From Muribaculaceae bacterium (GTDB taxonomy: Bacteria > Bacteroidota > Bacteroidia > Bacteroidales > Muribaculaceae): DNA of 11,301 nucleotides. Position 1 is the first letter of the stretch. Each line of letters opens with the position of its first letter. Below the pieces are notes generated by a model. It ran no database searches and was not told the DNA's origin. It saw only the letters and a program-made list of their open reading frames with translations. Below are positions 6,900 to 11,301 of the stretch, piece after piece. Location of the stretch: assembly GCA_009775125.1 (NCBI GenBank), contig VSPD01000069.1:1-11301 (forward strand). Direction: 5' to 3'. Both the position numbers and the translations under genes were made by a program.

Positions 6900-7322
6900 T
6901 TAGTTTTCTGATTGGAGGCGGAGGTATTCTTGCCAGAGGGAGGGGTTGGATGTGCGGATGGTGTCGAGCATGGCGGGGGTGATTTCGAGGCCGAGGGTGT
7001 GGCGCGCGCCGTGGGCGGGGATGGCTTCGAGCAGGGTAATAAGGACGCGTTTGTCGGTGTCAAGGTTTGCCACGACGAGGTCGTCGAAATAGATGAAAGC
7101 GAGAATTGGCTCGAATCCGTAGGTGCCGACGAGGTCGGCGACGGATATTGACGCTACGGCGCCGTCGATGTCGAATTCGAGGCTTCGGGCCGGTATTATG
7201 CCGTTTTTGCTCCATGCGGCAATGTCGGCTTTGACGGGAGGGAGGCAACGCCGCAGCCGGTCGGCTATGGCTGAACGTGTGGCCCGGTCGGCATTTTTTA
7301 TGTATTTGTCGGGAATTGTCAT
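6900..7322 (-). CDS. Hypothetical 140-residue protein
   Basis: This small soluble protein starts with an ATG that overlaps the TGA of the peptidase-like gene (ATGA, 7319-7322), so the two are probably translated together. It opens with a basic helix (TIPDKYIKNADRATRSAIAD) and then has a short alternating core (ARSLEFDIDGAVASISVADL, GFEPILAFIYFDDLVVANLD). The C-terminal part is helical and ends in PSLWQEYLRLQSEN. There is no signal peptide, membrane segment or recognised motif. The size and beta/alpha pattern would suit a cytoplasmic partner or inhibitor of the membrane-tethered peptidase upstream. That role is inferred only from the coupling. No clear terminator follows, and the next signal downstream is a new promoter at 6843-6874. 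Confidence 0.8.
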   Translation of the reverse strand: MTIPDKYIKNADRATRSAIADRLRRCLPPVKADIAAWSKNGIIPARSLEFDIDGAVASISVADLVGTYGFEPILAFIYFDDLVVANLDTDKRVLITLLEAIPAHGARHTLGLEITPAMLDTIRTSNPSLWQEYLRLQSEN

Positions 7323-7978
7323 ATTATGTTTTTTGTTACGGCGGAGGCGAAATTGTTGGCGTCGAGTTCAATCATCTGGCAACGGTAGGCTCGGAACATG
7401 GCTTCGGATTCGGAGGCGTGAGCCGAAGCCGTGCCGACATATTCGGAAAGCCATTGGGCCTTGCGGCGGTCGGAGAATCCCCAGCGGTCGTCGGCGAACG
7501 ATGTGAATTGCTGTGCATGCCGCAGCTCGTGGCATATGGTGTAGACGGCTCGGCGCGGGTCGGCCATGATCACGGCGTCGGTGATGGTGAGGTGGATGTC
7601 GAAGCCTTCGTTGCGGCAGCGGCCTATGTGGCCGGCGTCGAGGTCGCCAAACGACAGGCTTTTTATGTCGACCTGCATTGCGCGGGCCACGTTGCGGACA
7701 ATTCCGGCGAAGAATTCGCGCCGGGCTGCCAGGTCCATGTCTTTGACCTTTTCTTCGAGGCGCGGGGTGCATGATGAGGCAAGCTCACGGCGCACGGCTT
7801 CGACTATCGGGCGGTCGACGGGTTCGAGGGCTACCTGCGAGGCGTAGCGTTCGAGGGCTTGCGACAGGGCCTCGATTTCGGCAGTCTTGCGTTGCTCGGC
7901 CCGGCATTTTTGATAGACATACGAACCGACGATGGAGAGGCCTAACACTATTATTGCTCCTATTGAGATTGGGTCCAC
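7319..7978 (-). CDS. Membrane-anchored HExxH zinc peptidase-like protein
   Basis: This 219-residue protein begins with a hydrophobic anchor (ISIGAIIVLGLSIVGSYVY, residues 4-22), followed by a basic and helical linker. The catalytic-looking site is ICHELRHAQQF, with H150, E151 and H154 fitting HExxH. About 50 residues later IELDANNFASAV offers E204 as the probable third zinc ligand. The HExxH plus E-x-D-A-x-x-F-A layout resembles ImmA/IrrE-like and related gluzincin peptidases, and this comparison is from memory of the motif only. The start is GTG at 7978. The next Met is near residue 81 and would remove the anchor, and an in-frame stop lies upstream. The peptidase domain is probably on the cytoplasmic side if the positive residues after the helix stay inside. 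It overlaps the next gene by 4 bases. Its target could be a component or regulator of this locus. Confidence 0.84.
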   Translation of the reverse strand: MDPISIGAIIVLGLSIVGSYVYQKCRAEQRKTAEIEALSQALERYASQVALEPVDRPIVEAVRRELASSCTPRLEEKVKDMDLAARREFFAGIVRNVARAMQVDIKSLSFGDLDAGHIGRCRNEGFDIHLTITDAVIMADPRRAVYTICHELRHAQQFTSFADDRWGFSDRRKAQWLSEYVGTASAHASESEAMFRAYRCQMIELDANNFASAVTKNII

Positions 7979-8007
7979 GGAAGAAAGGATATGGGGTAAA
8001 GTATAAA

Positions 8008-8038
8008 ATAGGAATCATAGGCCGCCTATGATTCCTAT
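8008..8038 (-). terminator. 14-bp hairpin after the helical membrane-protein gene
   Basis: Positions 8008-8021 pair perfectly with 8025-8038 (14 bp, 3-base loop). On the minus strand TTTTAT follows the stem. It lies 19 bases after the stop at 8057 and 30 bases before the GTG of the peptidase-like gene. This fits an intrinsic terminator or attenuator, though the T-run is short. Confidence 0.6.
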
Positions 8039-8051
8039 AATTCCTATGATT
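8025..8051. repeat. Three tandem 9-mers
   Basis: CCTATGATT, CCTATAATT and CCTATGATT follow one another at 8025-8051. The first is the right arm of the hairpin, so the hairpin can pair in more than one register with the array. Confidence 0.8.
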
Positions 8052-8056
8052 ATTGT

Positions 8057-9205
8057 TTAAGCGAGAGTGGTGTTGGTATTTTCGGGGGCGGTGGTGGTGG
8101 CGGTAGCGGTCACGGGTATGGGCGCGGCTTGTGTTTGCGCCGGCGTGGCAGCTGTCTTGGTGGCTACCCAGTTTTTGGAAGCCTCTGCCCAACGTGCTAT
8201 TTTCTCTTTGAGGATATTGAACCATTCGGTGATTTTCACGATGGATTTGTCGTAGACGGGCGAGAGTTTGGAGAGAATCCAGTTGCAGCCTTCGAACATT
8301 TTGGGTGAGAGCCACGACATGAGCAGGAGTGTGGCAAGCAATGTGAGGACGTAGACCACGAGGCCTGAGCCAAGCGTGAGCCATACGGTAACGGCAAGAG
8401 TGCCTACGGAGTAGGCGAGCGCCACGATTACGAAGAGGTACATTGCCGCAGTGAGCAATCCGCCGAGAATCCATTTCATTATGGTCTGCCATTTATTGAG
8501 GTCGATGCGGCCTTCGTGGAGGTCGACAGAGGCCACGTAGGCGTCGATGCCTGCTCCGGCCATTGCGCCGAGGGTGGTGGGGTCGATACGCGGGGTTTCG
8601 GCCTCGTCGGCGATGTTGAAGGAGCCTTCGCGCTGTGCGATGTAGAGCTGGAGGGCGGCGGCGAGGCGGAATTCGGGGTCGCGGAGGGCGGCGGTGTCGG
8701 CGATTTTGCGCACCATTTCGGTGTCGAGCGATTCGTTTACTACTTCGCCGAGGATGGATTCGACGTTGAGGCCCTGGTATGCTTCGGTGATGGCGTCGAT
8801 GAGTTCGTCGTCGGAAAGCGCGGCGTTGGCGGCCACGATGGCGTCGATTTCGGCCTGCGAGGCATTTTTGTTGGTGGTGAGCTCGAGGGCGGCGAGCATG
8901 CGGGCGAGGGCTGTGGTGCGGTCGGCGGGCGAGAGCGACTGTGTGGCGTCGGCGATGCGCTCGCGGATGAAGTCGTCGGAGGTTTCGGCGGCAACGCGCT
9001 GGGTGTCATAGTCTTCGAGACCGGCGGTGAGTTGCTCTACGATTTCCTGAGCTTCGGGTTGGGAGAGGTTGTATCGTTCGATGAGGAGGATTTGAGCGGC
9101 TTCGGCCATGGGCATGTCTTGTGCGGTGGCGCGGATAGCGTTGATGGCTTCGATGTTTGCGCGGAGGATTTCGACAGTTGCCTGGAGAGTGTTATTGTTT
9201 GTCAT
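8057..9205 (-). CDS. Membrane protein with long helical acidic N-domain
   Basis: This 382-residue protein has about 240 soluble N-terminal residues, strongly alpha-helical and acidic (IRATAQDMPMAEAAQILLIE, SQAEIDAIVAANAALSDDEL). Two to three membrane helices follow at about 245-266 and 268-297. After them come an amphipathic helix (about 318-347) and a low-complexity Ala/Thr/Pro tail (350-382). There is no signal peptide. I recognise no family. The ATG at 9205 is preceded by an A-rich, Shine-Dalgarno-free leader, as is usual in Bacteroidetes. It sits 78 bases downstream of the sigma/partner pair and is followed by a hairpin, so it may be the distal gene of that transcript. It could be a membrane scaffold or sensor for the locus, which is inference. 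The A/T-rich tail may be a flexible linker or an unstructured end. Confidence 0.84.
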   Translation of the reverse strand: MTNNNTLQATVEILRANIEAINAIRATAQDMPMAEAAQILLIERYNLSQPEAQEIVEQLTAGLEDYDTQRVAAETSDDFIRERIADATQSLSPADRTTALARMLAALELTTNKNASQAEIDAIVAANAALSDDELIDAITEAYQGLNVESILGEVVNESLDTEMVRKIADTAALRDPEFRLAAALQLYIAQREGSFNIADEAETPRIDPTTLGAMAGAGIDAYVASVDLHEGRIDLNKWQTIMKWILGGLLTAAMYLFVIVALAYSVGTLAVTVWLTLGSGLVVYVLTLLATLLLMSWLSPKMFEGCNWILSKLSPVYDKSIVKITEWFNILKEKIARWAEASKNWVATKTAATPAQTQAAPIPVTATATTTAPENTNTTLA

Positions 9206-9239
9206 TGTTGTAATGAATTTTGTTGTTTTGACATATAGA

Positions 9240-9272
9240 GGGGAGAGATATGGAAATCCTCCGGGGAGAGAT
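9240..9272. repeat. 10-base direct repeat in the gap before the helical membrane gene
   Basis: GGGGAGAGAT occurs at 9240-9249 and 9263-9272, with start-to-start spacing of 23 bases, about two helical turns. It lies in the 78-base gap between the sigma/partner pair and the next gene. This is a plausible operator-like arrangement, but no promoter consensus is visible beside it. Confidence 0.45.
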
Positions 9273-9283
9273 GTTAAAATGTA

Positions 9284-9580
9284 TTAATTCTTTTTAGGCT
9301 TGGAGGCGGCGGGGGCCACGCAGGCGGCAGCGGCGGAGATTTTGCGGGCCATGCGCAGGGGGATTGCGAGTCTCACCGCGGGCGCGTCGGCAGGGATGTC
9401 GCCGATAAGGTCGTCGAGGTCGTCGTCGAAGCAAGCGTTGTGGGCGAGGACGGTGTTGAGCAGGAGGTCGGCCTGGCCGGTGCGCAGGGCGCGGCGTTCG
9501 AGCTCTATTTTTTCTTCGGTCGGGAGCGAGCCTTCGGCATATGCTTCGAGTTCGGCGTCGGTGATAAGATATTTTCTCAT
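9284..9580 (-). CDS. Small putative anti-sigma or sigma-partner protein
   Basis: This 98-residue protein starts with an ATG that overlaps the sigma-factor stop (ATGA, 9577-9580), the usual arrangement for a sigma factor and its cognate partner. The N-terminus ITDAELEAYAEGSLPTEEKI followed by ELERRAL resembles the start of many anti-sigma and zinc-finger-like regulators (DxELxAYAxGxL). However, there is no HxxxCxxC site and no membrane helix. An acidic stretch (CFDDDLDDLIGD) lies in the middle, and the tail is Ala-rich and basic (ASKPKKN). It might bind the sigma-like protein directly in the cytoplasm and hold it inactive, or act as a co-activator. The pairing is seen, the regulatory role is inferred, and the missing zinc ligands argue for caution. 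Confidence 0.75.
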   Translation of the reverse strand: MRKYLITDAELEAYAEGSLPTEEKIELERRALRTGQADLLLNTVLAHNACFDDDLDDLIGDIPADAPAVRLAIPLRMARKISAAAACVAPAASKPKKN

Positions 9581-10326
9581 AATAGCGCGTTTATTTTTTT
9601 TGCAAGGCGATCGAGAGCGCGGTTGTTCAATCGGGATACGGCATCCTGTCTGTCTTTACGGGTGAGTGTTTCGACGGGTTTTTTGAAAGACATGTAGGGC
9701 AGGAGTTCGTCGAAAGCCTCGATAAGGGGCACGTCGTTGAGTTCCACAAGTTGAATCACGAGACGGTCGCGGTCGTCGAGCTGTGAGAGGGCGATGTTAA
9801 GTTTTGTAATAGTTTCAATGTTGTTTGCAGAGAAGAAAGAAAAATCTTCGTCTGCAATCAAGAGAGCAAACCATGAATTATCTGTCACCTCATCTTTGGA
9901 AAAATCGTCGTCGGCGTTTATTTCGGTGCGAAAAGAGTCGAATGGCGTGTGCGAGGACAGGTATCGGGTGTGTTTTTTTTGCGCGTCGGTGAAGTGGCGC
10001 GCGGTGATGCGGGCCACGTAAGTGTCGAGGCGCGAGTCGTTTTTGCGTTTGTAAAGCGATACCTTATAATAAGGTGTAGGCGTGGCGCCGCCGTCGGCGG
10101 ATATAAATTCGTAGTATTCGCCGAGGATGTCGGCCCTTTCGAGGTGGCAGATGTTGCGGGCTATGTTGTCGAGGAACCGGGCTGAGAATCCGTCGACGAA
10201 GAAGTCGCGCGCCTCTTTGACCGAAGGAGTGGCGTCGGCGGAGGTGACCAGGGAGACGAGCGTGTCTTCACATTCGGCGTCGGGTTGGCGCGAGAGGAGA
10301 TTTTTTTTCAGGTATTGTATATCCAT
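9577..10326 (-). CDS. Divergent sigma-70/ECF-like RNA polymerase sigma factor
   Basis: This 249-residue protein resembles a divergent Bacteroidetes sigma factor. Residues 50-118 look like region 2 (ARFLDNIARNICHL, ILGEYYEFISADGG, YYKVSLYKRKNDSRLDTYVA and ITARHF), matching the pattern of a core-binding helix followed by the -10-recognising segment. Residues 168-249 look like region 4. LNIALSQLDDRDRLVIQLVE fits the first helices, and QDAVSRLNNRALDRLAKKI fits the recognition helix (compare VxxRLxRAxxxLxxxL). The linker is long and acidic (DADDDFSKDE type). It starts 13 bases after the amidase stop, so it is probably read from the amidase promoter, and it overlaps its small partner. It is the best candidate regulator of the downstream cluster. 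Three A8 tracts lie in the gene. The sigma assignment is from sequence pattern alone and could be wrong in detail. Confidence 0.78.
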   Translation of the reverse strand: MDIQYLKKNLLSRQPDAECEDTLVSLVTSADATPSVKEARDFFVDGFSARFLDNIARNICHLERADILGEYYEFISADGGATPTPYYKVSLYKRKNDSRLDTYVARITARHFTDAQKKHTRYLSSHTPFDSFRTEINADDDFSKDEVTDNSWFALLIADEDFSFFSANNIETITKLNIALSQLDDRDRLVIQLVELNDVPLIEAFDELLPYMSFKKPVETLTRKDRQDAVSRLNNRALDRLAKKINALL

Positions 10327-10339
10327 TGGTCCGGAATTT

Positions 10340-11212
10340 TTATTCGGTGAGGCGGAAAACGCGCACTCCAGTAAATGAGCGGTTGCGTTTGAGGAATTTG
10401 TCGAGAGGAGTCTCGGATATGAGGACTTTCCCGGCAGAGAGGGAGGCGTGCATCACATATGGTGCGCCGTCGCGGACGACGATTATGCCCATGTGCGTCA
10501 CGTCGAGGTTTTTGAGGGTGGATGTGAATGCCACTATGTCGCCTTGGCGGAATTCGGCCTTGGTGTTTTTTTCGGAGGTGTCGATAGTTTTTATGAATGG
10601 GTAGCGATGGTTGCGGTAGCCGATTTCGACGTTTTTAATGTTGGCGAGAGTGGCGGAGTCGGCCAACGCGGGGTATTTGTCGGCGTTCTCGCTCATGAAT
10701 GATATTGTTTTTACTGCATAGTTCACCTTCGGGAAGCGGTTTGTGACTTCGGAGAAGTTGCCGCGTGCGGTGTTGTCGAGGGCCCAGTCGCAGATGTAGT
10801 GGAGGCGCGAGGCGTAACCGTCGACACTGCCTTGGCGGTAGCGGATGCGGCGGAGGTTGTAGATGAAGTCGCGCCACGACCAGCGGCGTTCTTGCGCGGT
10901 GATGGCCAGGGCGAGGGCTGTCTCGACGAATGTGGTGCAGTCGAGCGAGTCGAGGTTTACGGTGAGTTGCTCGGGCGCGTGCTCGAGGGTGTGGGCTTTG
11001 TAGGGGGTGCCGAGGAATTTTTCGCCGAACCATGCCACATATTCTCCGGGGCGGGCGGGGCGCAGCGCGGAAGCCTCGACGAGCATGGTGTTGAGGCGGA
11101 CGGTGTCGGCGGCTTCGTTGGGCCAGCGCACGAGGCCGTTGTCGGCGGCGTTGGCGCAGAGGGCGGAAGCGGACGCGGCTATTGCGAGTAAAGTATTTTT
11201 GATTGCTTTCAT
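10340..11212 (-). CDS. DUF1460 N-acetylmuramoyl-L-alanine amidase-like exported protein
   Basis: This 290-residue protein begins with a clear Sec signal peptide (MKAIKNTLLA, a hydrophobic Ala-rich core, then ALCANA with cleavage after about residue 22). It acts in the periplasm. The family signature is good: GEYVAWFGEKFLGTPY, NLDSLDCTTFVETAL with nucleophile C92, GYASRLHYICDW and VTHMGIIV with H240, followed by a second conserved HAS segment (H255). DUF1460 proteins have a permuted NlpC/P60-type fold. Members are reported as amidases cleaving the L-alanine bond of peptidoglycan fragments. The length fits the family. The promoter places the transcription start almost at the ATG. It is probably a housekeeping cell-wall gene rather than part of the novel locus, though the sigma gene follows after only 13 bases and may share its transcript. 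Confidence 0.92.
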   Translation of the reverse strand: MKAIKNTLLAIAASASALCANAADNGLVRWPNEAADTVRLNTMLVEASALRPARPGEYVAWFGEKFLGTPYKAHTLEHAPEQLTVNLDSLDCTTFVETALALAITAQERRWSWRDFIYNLRRIRYRQGSVDGYASRLHYICDWALDNTARGNFSEVTNRFPKVNYAVKTISFMSENADKYPALADSATLANIKNVEIGYRNHRYPFIKTIDTSEKNTKAEFRQGDIVAFTSTLKNLDVTHMGIIVVRDGAPYVMHASLSAGKVLISETPLDKFLKRNRSFTGVRVFRLTE

Positions 11213-11219
11213 GATTTTG

Positions 11220-11251
11220 CAAATTTAGCATAATATCTTAAATTTTGCAAA
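11220..11251 (-). promoter_or_regulatory. Bacteroidetes promoter for the amidase, near-leaderless
   Basis: The minus strand has TTTG (11248-11251), 20 bases, then TAAATTTG (11220-11227). The -7 box ends 7 bases before the ATG at 11212, so the transcript should start within a few bases of the start codon. An A8 run and a G9 run (11259-11267) lie just upstream. Confidence 0.82.
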
Positions 11252-11281
11252 AAAAATAGGGGGGGGGATGGGGAGGCAGCC

Positions 11282-11301
11282 GCGTTGAAACGCGGGGCAC
11301 G
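11282..11301. repeat. Fourth copy of the GCGTTGAAACGC repeat, cut by the window edge
   Basis: GCGTTGAAACGCGGGGCACG repeats the first 20 bases of the unit at 2017-2046 in the same orientation. The rest lies beyond the window. This copy confirms that the repeat is dispersed rather than a local duplication. Confidence 0.85.

Noticed and set aside
8516..9238. 240-residue plus-strand frame, Gly/Val/Asp-rich
   Set aside because: It is a shadow of the helical membrane-protein gene, with biased Gly/Val/Glu composition and no motifs. The same applies to the other long plus-strand frames in this window, such as 5150-5758 and 2380-2976.

Overview
The window looks like a chromosomal segment of a fairly GC-rich Bacteroidales bacterium, perhaps of the Muribaculaceae type. 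The reasons are two near-perfect Bacteroidetes promoters (TTTG, 20 bp, TAxxTTTG), AT-rich leaders without clear Shine-Dalgarno sequences, a DUF1460-type amidase, and short palindromic repeats between genes. The family-level placement is inference. All eleven genes that I accept lie on the minus strand, so the transcription order runs from high to low coordinates.

Region by region in that order. A promoter at 11220-11251 drives an exported DUF1460 peptidoglycan amidase (10340-11212), apparently with almost no leader. Thirteen bases later comes a divergent sigma-70/ECF-like factor (9577-10326). It overlaps by 4 bases a 98-residue protein (9284-9580) that is positioned like an anti-sigma partner. 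Next are a membrane protein with a long helical N-terminal domain (8057-9205), a hairpin and 9-mer repeat array (8008-8051), a membrane-anchored HExxH peptidase-like protein (7319-7978), and an overlapping 140-residue unknown (6900-7322). A second strong promoter (6843-6874) precedes a 231-bp palindromic element (6599-6829). After it comes a cluster of an AAA+ ATPase resembling Ycf46/ARC-type proteins (4577-6556), two unknown proteins (3624-4580 and 2927-3622), a two-helix membrane protein (2167-2847) and an Hsp70/actin-fold ATPase (188-1996). The last 187 bases hold heptamer repeats and a 21-bp hairpin.

The genes from 188 to 10326 look like one functional locus. They comprise a regulatory pair, membrane proteins, a membrane-tethered putative zinc peptidase, an AAA+ motor and an Hsp70-type nucleotide switch without the usual substrate-binding domain. 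Four-base ATGA overlaps couple three of the gene pairs. I cannot match the combination to a named system. A sigma-controlled, membrane-associated protein remodelling or stress/defence machine is the best inference, but no gene shows a nuclease, toxin or phage-recognition domain.

Intergenic gaps are unusually rich in repeats: three copies of a 30-base GCGTTGAAACGC-type repeat with a further copy at the right edge, a G-rich octamer array at a start codon, a repeat pair that supplies the end of one gene, and the large palindrome in a 5' leader.
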